Shown here: one piece after another, positions 1-4,843 of the stretch | How positions within the stretch are numbered: the stretch's first letter is position 1 | Layout of the letters: each line of letters starts with the position of its first letter | Source: Lachnospiraceae bacterium | Lineage (GTDB): Bacteria > Bacillota > Clostridia > Lachnospirales > Lachnospiraceae | Length of the DNA stretch: 5,544 nt | NCBI GenBank assembly: GCA_031285465.1 | Contig: JAITWD010000196.1 | Span: forward strand, 1-5,544 | Reading direction: 5' to 3' | Translations under genes and position numbers: made by a program | Notes under the pieces: model-generated | Seen by the model: only the letters and a program-made list of their open reading frames with translations | Told to the model about the DNA's origin: nothing | The model's database searches: none

Positions 1-173
1 GCCGAAATGAAAAGTCGCATCTGACCGCTCGCCCCGTCACTGCGATTAACCGACTTAATGGTCAACAACAATTCATCACTTTCCGGCTGGGCGATCTTAT
101 ATATCCGCCCACCGATCAGTGCTGCCTTCAATTCTTTTACAATACATGCAACTGTTATTCCGTCAAATGCCAT
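1..173 (-). CDS. rqcH: Rqc2/RqcH family ribosome quality control protein, N-terminal fragment
   Basis: Only the first 57 codons are present; the gene continues past the left edge. The protein begins MAFDGITVACIVKELKAALI and continues with GGRIYKIAQPESDELLLTIK, the hallmark start of the NFACT-N domain of Rqc2/NEMF/RqcH proteins, long annotated as fibronectin-binding protein A (YloA in Bacillus). Known role of the family: RqcH binds split 50S subunits carrying stalled peptidyl-tRNA and directs addition of C-terminal alanine tails for degradation. The catalytic and tRNA-binding parts lie outside the window, so integrity cannot be judged. The ATG at 173-171 matches the conserved family start. Its own Shine-Dalgarno is modest (AAGAGGG, about 7 nt upstream). 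The start codon lies inside a small upstream frame, which suggests translational coupling (inference). It is divergent from yicC, as seen in other Firmicutes. Confidence 0.9.
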   Translation of the reverse strand, partial: MAFDGITVACIVKELKAALIGGRIYKIAQPESDELLLTIKSVNRSDGASGQMRLFIS

Positions 174-234
174 TTTTATGCCCTCTTACTATTAAAGTGG
201 TAAAAGTAAATAATCCATCCCATGTAACATACAT
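163..234 (-). CDS. Putative 23-aa leader peptide or relic small membrane peptide overlapping rqcH start
   Basis: An open frame of 23 codons begins at ATG 234-232 and stops at TGA 165-163. AGGAGG (248-243) sits 8 nt upstream, the strongest ribosome binding site in this divergent region and better than that of rqcH. The peptide starts MYVTWDGLFTFTTLIV and ends RGHKNGI. The start is hydrophobic and recalls, from memory, the openings of short single-span peptides annotated as holin-like toxins in clostridia, but the run after LIV is polar, so a full membrane span is missing. The frame overlaps rqcH by 11 nt in another frame, and its stop lies 5 nt past the rqcH ATG, a geometry suited to reinitiation. 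It could be a leader peptide coupled to rqcH, the truncated relic of a toxin-like gene, or a chance frame behind a good SD. ATG 240-238 is in frame but only 2 nt from the SD, so it is unlikely to be used. Confidence 0.45.
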   Translation of the reverse strand: MYVTWDGLFTFTTLIVRGHKNGI

Positions 235-241
235 AAACATC

Positions 242-271
242 ACCTCCTCCCACCAAGACCAGGAACGAGGT
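242..271 (-). promoter_or_regulatory. Hairpin sequestering the Shine-Dalgarno in the rqcH leader
   Basis: On the minus-strand RNA, ACCTCGTTCC (271-262) can pair with GGGAGGAGGT (251-242). Nine of ten positions pair, with one G-G mismatch and one G-U pair, closing a 10-nt loop. The 3' arm contains the whole AGGAGG (248-243) that serves the 23-codon frame starting at 234. Folding would hide this ribosome binding site, so the leader could act as a translational switch or simply lower basal expression. No known riboswitch class or T-box signature was recognised. Confidence 0.45.
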
Positions 272-272
272 T

Positions 273-385
273 TGCCGTCCTACCGGCTGCCGACCGATCC
301 ACATGATCAGCCTATCCACTATTATCATCCATCTTGTTTCTTTCGTCAATAGGACTCGGTTTTTTTCTTGACGTGCCGTCCTACC
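273..385. repeat. 12-bp direct repeat TGCCGTCCTACC (273-284 and 374-385)
   Basis: The 12-mer TGCCGTCCTACC occurs exactly at 273-284 and at 374-385, start to start 101 bp apart. The right copy lies wholly within the spacer between the -35 and -10 boxes of the yicC promoter. The left copy lies in the transcribed leader of rqcH, about 30 nt past its predicted start, where GCCG and CGGC (274-287) can also form a small 4-bp hairpin. The arrangement is compatible with a repressor site shared by the two divergent units, but no known operator was recognised and a chance repeat remains possible. Confidence 0.4.
321..349 (-). promoter_or_regulatory. Sigma-A type promoter for rqcH
   Basis: Read on the minus strand, TTGACG (349-344) is followed after exactly 17 bp by GATAAT (326-321). 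Both hexamers differ from the vegetative consensus at one position. Transcription would start near 314, giving a leader of about 140 nt before the rqcH ATG at 173, unusually long for a housekeeping gene and holding the hairpin and small frame described separately. Its -35 box faces away from the yicC -35 box, with 18 bp between them. Confidence 0.7.
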
Positions 386-396
386 TGTCATATAAT
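368..396 (+). promoter_or_regulatory. Sigma-A type promoter for the yicC-pgsA operon
   Basis: TTGACG (368-373) and a perfect TATAAT (391-396) are separated by the optimal 17 bp. Transcription is expected to start near 403, leaving about 55 nt of leader before yicC. A copy of the 12-bp repeat TGCCGTCCTACC fills most of the spacer. This is the only convincing promoter seen upstream of the five-gene operon, so it probably drives the whole run to pgsA. Confidence 0.8.
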
Positions 397-457
397 CAAA
401 GATATATGCATTGCTTTACAATTATAGAAACCCATTCATGGAGGCAGGTAATCAATA

Positions 458-1336
458 ATGATCAAAAGTATGACCGGCTTCGGCAGGTGTGAAGTGCAGG
501 AAGGCGAACGGTCGATCACCGTTGAGATCAAAGCGGTCAACCATCGCTACCTTGATGTCGGCATCAAGCTCCCGAAGAAATTAAACTTTTTTGAAACCGC
601 CATTCGTGGTGAGCTAAAGAACCATATCCAGCGCGGTAAGGTTGATATATTTATCAACTATGAAGACTATACCGAATCCAATCTAAGTGTCAAGTATAAT
701 AAAGAATTGGCCGCAGAGTACATGGGCTGTCTGCAAAAGATGGCGGCTGATTTTTCGCTCTCCGAGGATATCCGGGTCTCGACCCTTTCCCGTTATCCGG
801 AGGTACTTTCGATGGAAGAGCAGACCATTGATGAGGTGGCACTGTGGCAGCTTTTACAGCGGGCGGTTAATGGCGCGGTACTGGATTTTGTGTCCACCCG
901 CATCAAGGAGGGGGAGCATCTGCGTGACGATCTGCTGGACAAATTGGAAGGGATGAAGCGCGCTGTTGATTTTATCGAGGATCGTTCACCAGCGATCGTT
1001 GCCGAGTATCACCGGAAATTAACCGAAAAGGTGACCGCACTACTGGGTGATGTCAAGGTGGATGAGGCGCGTCTTTTGACCGAGGTGACCATCTTTGCCG
1101 ATCGCACCTGTATTGATGAAGAGCTGGTCCGTCTGCGCAGCCATATTGAAGCAACCGGCGCCACCCTGCGCCAAGGTGGCGGGATTGGCCGTAAAATGGA
1201 TTTTATCGCGCAGGAGATGAATCGGGAAGCCAATACGATCCTCTCAAAGGCGAATGACCTTGAAGTGACCAATTGTGCTATTGATCTGAAGACCGAAATT
1301 GAGAAGCTCCGCGAGCAGATCCAAAATATTGAATGA
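458..1336 (+). CDS. yicC: YicC/YloC family endoribonuclease
   Basis: The 292-residue product has the usual length of the YicC/YloC family. It opens with the family signature MIKSMTGFGR, followed by IKAVNHRYLDVGIKLP (about residues 24-39) of the YicC-like N-terminal domain, and ends with the DUF1732 domain: GRKMDFIAQEMNREANTILS near 244-263 and a terminal EIEKLREQIQNIE. E. coli YicC and B. subtilis YloC are reported endoribonucleases acting on RNA in the cytoplasm, so a role in RNA turnover is inferred by family. GGAGG at 440-444 lies somewhat far (13 nt) from ATG 458; the later AGG at 446-448 gives closer spacing. An internal ATG at 470 exists, but the MIKS start is the conserved one. It is the first gene of the operon, directly behind a strong promoter. 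A gap of 55 nt separates it from gmk; the remA/DUF370 gene often found there is missing. Confidence 0.93.
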   Translation: MIKSMTGFGRCEVQEGERSITVEIKAVNHRYLDVGIKLPKKLNFFETAIRGELKNHIQRGKVDIFINYEDYTESNLSVKYNKELAAEYMGCLQKMAADFSLSEDIRVSTLSRYPEVLSMEEQTIDEVALWQLLQRAVNGAVLDFVSTRIKEGEHLRDDLLDKLEGMKRAVDFIEDRSPAIVAEYHRKLTEKVTALLGDVKVDEARLLTEVTIFADRTCIDEELVRLRSHIEATGATLRQGGGIGRKMDFIAQEMNREANTILSKANDLEVTNCAIDLKTEIEKLREQIQNIE

Positions 1337-1378
1337 TCGATAACCGAACAAATTACAAATAATTACTAAAAATAGCGC

Positions 1379-1383
1379 AGGAG
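1379..1383 (+). promoter_or_regulatory. Ribosome binding site deciding the gmk start
   Basis: AGGAG at 1379-1383 is 8 nt from ATG 1392. The upstream in-frame GTG at 1383 overlaps this site and so cannot use it, which argues for the ATG as start. Confidence 0.75.
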
Positions 1384-1391
1384 TGATAAGG

Positions 1392-2033
1392 ATGGTGCGT
1401 AAGGGAATACTAATAGTGGTTTCGGGTTTTTCCGGAGCCGGCAAAGGCACTTTAATGAAAAAACTGGTCCAGACCTATGACAACTATGCTTTGTCCATTT
1501 CGATGACCACCCGCCCGCCCCGGGAAGGCGAGGTGGACGGACGGGAGTACTTTTTTGTCAGTCGTGAACGGTTTGAGGAGGCGATCGACCGTGACGGATT
1601 TGTGGAACATGCCTGTTATCTGGATAATTATTACGGCACCCCAGTAGAGTATGTCGAGCGCGAGCTGGCTTCCGGTAAAGATGTGGTGCTGGAAATAGAA
1701 ATCCAGGGGGCGATGAAGGTAAAGGAGCGCTTTCCCTCCGCCCTGTTATTGTTCGTAATGCCACCCAATATCCCAGAACTTGAGCGCCGGCTGATCGGCC
1801 GGGGGACCGAAAGTAAAGATAATATTGAGAAACGTTTAAAACGTGCCCGTGAAGAAGCTGAGGGCATTGAGCAATATGAATATATCGTTGTCAATGACGA
1901 TCTGGAACAATGTGTCCGGCAGTTACATTCCATTGTCGAGGCGGCGCATGCAGCACCGTTTCGCAACCGGTCGTTGATCCAGAAAATGAGAGAGGAGCTT
2001 GATTCATGTTACATCCATCGTATTCAGATTTAA
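1392..2033 (+). CDS. gmk: Guanylate kinase
   Basis: This 213-residue enzyme phosphorylates GMP to GDP with ATP in the cytoplasm, feeding GTP, dGTP and (p)ppGpp pools. The P-loop is clear at residues 11-20 (SGFSGAGKGT; the usual proline after SG is F13). It is followed by the GMP-binding segment SISMTTRPPREGEVDGREYF (35-54), then GFVEHACYLDNYYGTP (69-84), the LEIEIQGA strand (100-107, with E103 where many homologues have Asp) and the arginine-rich lid GRGTESKDNIEKRLKRA (136-152). Length is slightly above the usual 200-207 because the C-terminus (about MREELDSCYIHRIQI) reads through the start of rpoZ, overlapping it by 28 nt. ATG 1392 is preferred over GTG 1383 because of the AGGAG spacing. The gmk-rpoZ pairing is widely conserved in bacteria. 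Confidence 0.95.
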   Translation: MVRKGILIVVSGFSGAGKGTLMKKLVQTYDNYALSISMTTRPPREGEVDGREYFFVSRERFEEAIDRDGFVEHACYLDNYYGTPVEYVERELASGKDVVLEIEIQGAMKVKERFPSALLLFVMPPNIPELERRLIGRGTESKDNIEKRLKRAREEAEGIEQYEYIVVNDDLEQCVRQLHSIVEAAHAAPFRNRSLIQKMREELDSCYIHRIQI

Positions 2034-2377
2034 TGAAAGTAGTAAACAGTGAGGTAGAACCCGGCGAAGCACCGGTAGTCAATAGCCGCTATTCTATCGT
2101 AATGGCGACCTCTAAACGTGCGAGACAGCTTATTTCCGGAGAGGATGCACTAGTCCATTCGGTGGGCAAAAAGCCGTTATCAACCGCGGTTGAAGAACTT
2201 AACCAGGGAAAGATCAAGATACTTACCGAGGAGGATGCACGTAAGTCGCGAGCAAAGGCCGAGCTGGTGATCGATCTTGGGGACATGGGCGATGAGGATA
2301 ATGATGATCTGACAAAGGATGACACTAATGTGTCGGAAGAACAGGCTCTGGATAATAACGGAGACGCTACAGAATGA
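2006..2377 (+). CDS. rpoZ: DNA-directed RNA polymerase omega subunit
   Basis: The 123-residue product starts MLHPSYSDLMKVVNSE, typical of clostridial omega, and has the conserved core NSRYSIVMATSKRARQL (26-42) followed by KPLSTAVEELNQGKIKIL (56-73). Omega binds the beta-prime subunit and supports RNA polymerase assembly and stability; it contributes to one ppGpp site in proteobacteria, which should not be assumed here. After about residue 90 there is a low-complexity acidic tail with 14 Asp/Glu in the last 34 residues, longer than in minimal omegas of about 70-90 residues. AGGAG (1993-1997), 8 nt before ATG 2006, lies inside gmk and fixes the start, giving a 28-nt overlap with gmk in another frame and likely translational coupling. 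The next gene starts 13 nt after the stop. Confidence 0.93.
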   Translation: MLHPSYSDLMKVVNSEVEPGEAPVVNSRYSIVMATSKRARQLISGEDALVHSVGKKPLSTAVEELNQGKIKILTEEDARKSRAKAELVIDLGDMGDEDNDDLTKDDTNVSEEQALDNNGDATE

Positions 2378-2390
2378 GTAGGACGATTTT

Positions 2391-3728
2391 ATGGAGGTTT
2401 TATTAATTTCCTTAGGTTGCGACAAAAATTTGGTCGATTCGGAGGTCATCCTCGGGATGTTGGTAGAGAATGGCTATACAATTACCGATGATGAAGAGGC
2501 AGCAGATATTATTATTATTAATACCTGCTGTTTTATTCATGATGCCAAGGAAGAGAGCATCGAAACGATTTTAGACATGGCTGCCCTTAAAGCGGACGGA
2601 CGACTAAAGGCACTGATCGTGACCGGATGTCTGGCGGAGCGTTATCGGGAAGAAATCCAAAAAGAAATCCCTGAGGTCGATGCGATCGTCGGCACGGCGG
2701 CCATTGATGATATTATAGCAGCCATTGATGGGGCGCTGGTTAAGCAGTGTGGTATGTATTTTAGCGACCTTAACACCAAGCCGGTCGGCAATCGGCGCCG
2801 TTTGGTGACCACCGGCGGTCATTATGCATATTTGAAGATTGCCGAGGGCTGTGATAAACATTGTACCTATTGTATAATTCCGCGGATCAGGGGGCCGTTT
2901 CGCAGTATCGACATGGAAGAGCTGGTTGCGGAAGCAAGGAAGCTGGTGTCCGGCGGGGTGAGAGAGTTGATCCTGGTGGCGCAGGAAACCACCCTTTACG
3001 GGGTGGACCGGTATGGCCGCAAGGCATTGCCGGAATTGTTGACCCGTCTATGTGCGATCGACGGTCTGGTGTGGGTTCGTTTACTCTATTGTTATCCAGA
3101 GGAAATAACCGATGAGCTGATCGCCGTAATGGCCCGTGAACCCAAGATATGTCACTATCTGGACCTTCCCATCCAACATGGTTCCGATACAGTACTGAAG
3201 CGGATGGGGCGACGGACCGACAACGCCCAGATCAGAGATCTGGTGGGACGATTACGTCATGCCATTCCCGATATCTGTCTGCGTACCACGATGATCACCG
3301 GATTCCCGGGAGAGTCGGTTAAGGAGCATGAGGAGAGTCTTAAGCTGGCGGCTGAATTGCAGTTTGACCGTCTTGGGGTTTTTACCTATTCATGTGAAGA
3401 GGACACACCGGCGGCAGCCTTACCCGGACAGATCCGGGAAAAGGTTAAGCGGGCAAGACGGTCGGAACTCATGCGGCAACAGCAGCGAACCATCGACCGA
3501 TCAAGTCAAACCATGATCGGGAGGGAGCTGATGGTGATGGTGGAAGGTAGCGTATCCGGTGAGGATGCATATGTGGCACGGACCTACCGTGATACCCCCA
3601 ATGTGGATGGCTATCTGTTTTTTGATACGACCCGAACATTGATGAGTGGAGATTTTGTTAAGGTACGAGTTACCAATATTAGTGGATATGATCTGATAGG
3701 AGAGTTATGTGATGAATCTGCCGAATAA
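2391..3728 (+). CDS. rimO: Ribosomal protein S12 methylthiotransferase RimO
   Basis: This 445-residue radical SAM enzyme methylthiolates a conserved aspartate of ribosomal protein S12 using two [4Fe-4S] clusters. The N-terminal MTTase domain shows SLGCDKNLVDSE with C10, INTCCF with C46, and VTGC with C80, the three expected auxiliary cluster ligands. The radical SAM motif CxxxCxxC is intact at C154, C158 and C161 (AEGCDKHCTYCIIPRIRGPF). YLDLPIQHGSDTVLKRMGRR (256-275) and TGFPGE (303-308) follow, and the C-terminal TRAM domain spans about 374-440. SLGCDKNLVDSE, the HG after PIQ and overall length separate it from the tRNA enzyme MiaB. AGGA at 2380-2383 is 7 nt before ATG 2391. An extra cysteine, C47, sits beside ligand C46. 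The last 17 nt overlap pgsA, its common partner in Firmicutes. Confidence 0.95.
   Translation: MEVLLISLGCDKNLVDSEVILGMLVENGYTITDDEEAADIIIINTCCFIHDAKEESIETILDMAALKADGRLKALIVTGCLAERYREEIQKEIPEVDAIVGTAAIDDIIAAIDGALVKQCGMYFSDLNTKPVGNRRRLVTTGGHYAYLKIAEGCDKHCTYCIIPRIRGPFRSIDMEELVAEARKLVSGGVRELILVAQETTLYGVDRYGRKALPELLTRLCAIDGLVWVRLLYCYPEEITDELIAVMAREPKICHYLDLPIQHGSDTVLKRMGRRTDNAQIRDLVGRLRHAIPDICLRTTMITGFPGESVKEHEESLKLAAELQFDRLGVFTYSCEEDTPAAALPGQIREKVKRARRSELMRQQQRTIDRSSQTMIGRELMVMVEGSVSGEDAYVARTYRDTPNVDGYLFFDTTRTLMSGDFVKVRVTNISGYDLIGELCDESAE
3698..3702 (+). promoter_or_regulatory. Ribosome binding site deciding the pgsA start
   Basis: AGGAG at 3698-3702 lies inside rimO, 9 nt before ATG 3712 and 6 nt before the in-frame GTG 3709. 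The ATG yields the family start MNLPNKLTILR and is preferred, though GTG adds only one residue. Confidence 0.65.
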
Positions 3729-4284
3729 ATTAACCATTTTGCGAATGATGATGATCCCATTTTTTGTGGTCTTCTTGTTTTTTAGTGAGATTGCTGCCGG
3801 GTTAGGCGTGAAGCCGCCGACCGGGCTTGCGCTGTATCACGACTATATTGCCCTGGGGATTTTTATTATCGCCAGTTTAACCGATCTGTTAGATGGAATG
3901 ATCGCCAGAAAATATAATCTGGTGACCAACTTCGGTAAGTTTATGGATCCGTTAGCCGATAAGCTACTGGTCTGTTCGGCACTGATCTGTCTGATCGAAC
4001 TGGGTCGGATCGGGTCGTGGATGGTTATTATCATTATTGCCCGTGAATTTATTATCAGTGGTTTCCGGCTGGTGGCCGCCGATAATGGGGTGGTTATTGC
4101 CGCCAGCTATTGGGGCAAATTTAAGACCACCTTTCAAATGGCGATGGTATGCTTAATGATCGCCAATATTGAAGCCCTCACGGTAGTGACGACCGTGGTC
4201 AGTTGGATCGCGCTTTTGTTGACGGTGGTCTCTTTAGTGGACTATCTGGTCAAGAACCGGGGGGTTATGAAGGATCATAAGTAG
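3712..4284 (+). CDS. pgsA: CDP-diacylglycerol--glycerol-3-phosphate 3-phosphatidyltransferase
   Basis: The 190-residue integral membrane enzyme makes phosphatidylglycerophosphate from CDP-diacylglycerol and glycerol-3-phosphate, the committed step to phosphatidylglycerol and cardiolipin. The full CDP-alcohol phosphatidyltransferase motif is present: D58, D61-G62, A65-R66, G75, D79 and D83 (within TDLLDGMIARKYN and FGKFMDPLADK). The start NLPNKLTILR, the AREF at 110-113 and GKFKTTFQM (135-143) are PgsA features that separate it from PssA or cardiolipin synthases. Hydrophobic segments are visible at about 9-28, 46-60, 84-98, 102-118, 141-152 and 157-181. A short Gly/Pro-rich stretch (30-40, GLGVKPPTGLA) between the first two helices is a little longer than in many homologues. 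It overlaps the end of rimO by 17 nt and is the last recognised gene of the operon; no terminator is evident after its TAG. Confidence 0.94.
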   Translation: MNLPNKLTILRMMMIPFFVVFLFFSEIAAGLGVKPPTGLALYHDYIALGIFIIASLTDLLDGMIARKYNLVTNFGKFMDPLADKLLVCSALICLIELGRIGSWMVIIIIAREFIISGFRLVAADNGVVIAASYWGKFKTTFQMAMVCLMIANIEALTVVTTVVSWIALLLTVVSLVDYLVKNRGVMKDHK

Positions 4285-4390
4285 AAGACACCATGGATTG
4301 CTTTGCACCGTATGCTTCATAGTCACAGTTACGCACAACTTATCGAAATGAGTCATATTATGTATTAAATACAATCCTGGGAGAAAGTTT

Positions 4391-4675
4391 ATGGATTATC
4401 GAGAACAACGCCGTTGTTATCCGTTTGGCAGTAGTATGATCTGCGTTGATGGAACACCGCCCGATGATGATTCATGGCACCTGCCACCAATAGAAAAGGT
4501 CAGCGAGCAAAATACAAAGCAGTCCGAAGCAAGGCGATCAAGTGCGAAGCAGCCTGATACAAAGCAATCCGATGAAAAGCGATCCGATGCCAAACGACCG
4601 GATGCATATAAGCAGGATAAAAAGGCTTCAAATGAAAAACAACCAGATAGAAAAGAATCACCTGACGAAACTTAG
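4391..4675 (+). CDS. Hypothetical hydrophilic protein with 5-residue repeats
   Basis: I do not recognise this 94-residue protein. GGGAG (4379-4383), 7 nt before ATG 4391, makes it a credible gene. Residues 1-42 are ordinary in composition (RCYPFGSSMICVDGTPPDDD, two Cys), with no signal peptide or membrane span. Residues 43-92 are ten degenerate pentapeptides of the type K-Q/R-S/P-D-x, highly charged and probably disordered. No clear promoter or terminator separates it from pgsA (107 nt upstream), so cotranscription is possible. The TAG stop (4673-4675) is followed in frame by 52 open codons, so the gene may originally, or actually, run to 4834 (147 codons with the TAG position). It may be a lineage-specific surface, coat-like or nucleic-acid-binding protein, but nothing in the sequence establishes a function. 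Confidence 0.6.
   Translation: MDYREQRRCYPFGSSMICVDGTPPDDDSWHLPPIEKVSEQNTKQSEARRSSAKQPDTKQSDEKRSDAKRPDAYKQDKKASNEKQPDRKESPDET
4517..4666 (+). repeat. Ten degenerate 15-bp tandem units encoding pentapeptides
   Basis: Codons 43-92 of the hypothetical gene divide into ten consecutive 15-nt units: KQSEA, RRSSA, KQPDT, KQSDE, KRSDA, KRPDA, YKQDK, KASNE, KQPDR, KESPD. The best conserved DNA units resemble AAGCAATCCGATGAA. Divergence grows toward the 3' end, where the phase of the motif blurs. The multiple-of-three unit keeps the frame, so copy number could vary between strains. Confidence 0.75.
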
Positions 4676-4834
4676 GATCGGGCGGAATTGTTCACTCATG
4701 ACTGGCATGGTAAAAATCATAGCGGTCATGGTCGGATCGTTCCGCCCGATTTAAAACTTCTAAGGAAACACGGATTTAATCAGCGCTTCCATAATCCCGT
4801 GCATTTCGCAGATGGAATCGGCGAAACTGCCTAA
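4676..4834 (+). other. In-frame open extension after the TAG stop, His-rich (possible readthrough or broken 3' part)
   Basis: In the frame of the preceding gene, the codons after TAG 4673-4675 stay open for 52 residues to TAA 4832-4834. The encoded stretch includes ELFTHDWHGKNHSGHGRIVP and KHGFNQRFHNPVHFADG, with 7 histidines and a composition that looks protein-like rather than random. It has no convincing start of its own (TTG 4688 is the only early candidate). It ends 9 nt before the last codon of the convergent gene, the tight packing typical of real gene ends. It could be the 3' part of a gene broken by a nonsense mutation or sequencing error, a readthrough extension, or a chance open frame; about 8% of random 53-codon stretches would stay open. 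Confidence 0.4.
4677..4750. repeat. Long imperfect inverted repeat (hairpin) just after the TAG
   Basis: ATCGGGCGGAA (4677-4687) is an exact inverted match to TTCCGCCCGAT (4740-4750), an 11-bp stem. Inside it CATGACTG (4697-4704) pairs with CGGTCATG (4723-4730) with one G-U, and ATGGT with ATCAT (4707-4711 and 4716-4720) can close the top. Only TTT follows the plus-strand stem and no T-run follows on the minus strand, so it is a poor classical Rho-independent terminator. Its place between convergent genes would still fit a bidirectional transcript end or RNA 3' stabiliser. Confidence 0.6.
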
Positions 4835-4843
4835 ATAAAAACT

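Noticed and set aside
222..230. ATGTAACAT palindrome near the small frame's start
   Set aside because: A 9-bp AT-rich palindrome is too short and common to call an operator.
119..352. 77-codon plus-strand frame antisense to the rqcH start and leader
   Set aside because: Composition is not protein-like, it has no ribosome binding site, and it covers the divergent regulatory region.
176..391. 71-codon minus-strand frame upstream of rqcH
   Set aside because: It runs across the rqcH promoter and leader, starts upstream of the predicted transcription start and has no ribosome binding site or recognisable protein features.
4285..4368. Open codons after the TAG of pgsA, suggesting general TAG readthrough
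   Set aside because: pgsA already has its full family length at the TAG, and 27 open codons are common by chance (roughly one in four).
4285..4390. Promoter for the hypothetical gene (TATTAT at 4356-4361 or TATTAA at 4363-4368)
   Set aside because: Neither -10-like box has an acceptable -35 at 16-18 bp, so no promoter is claimed.
4542..4754. 70-codon frame overlapping the repeat gene in another frame
   Set aside because: It lacks a ribosome binding site and is a by-product of the 15-bp tandem repeats, which keep alternative frames open too.
4769..4829. Short inverted matches (CACGGAT with ATCCCGTG; TTTCGC with GCGAAA)
   Set aside because: The pairings are short or bulged, compete with one another and have no T-run, so they do not support a terminator for the convergent gene.
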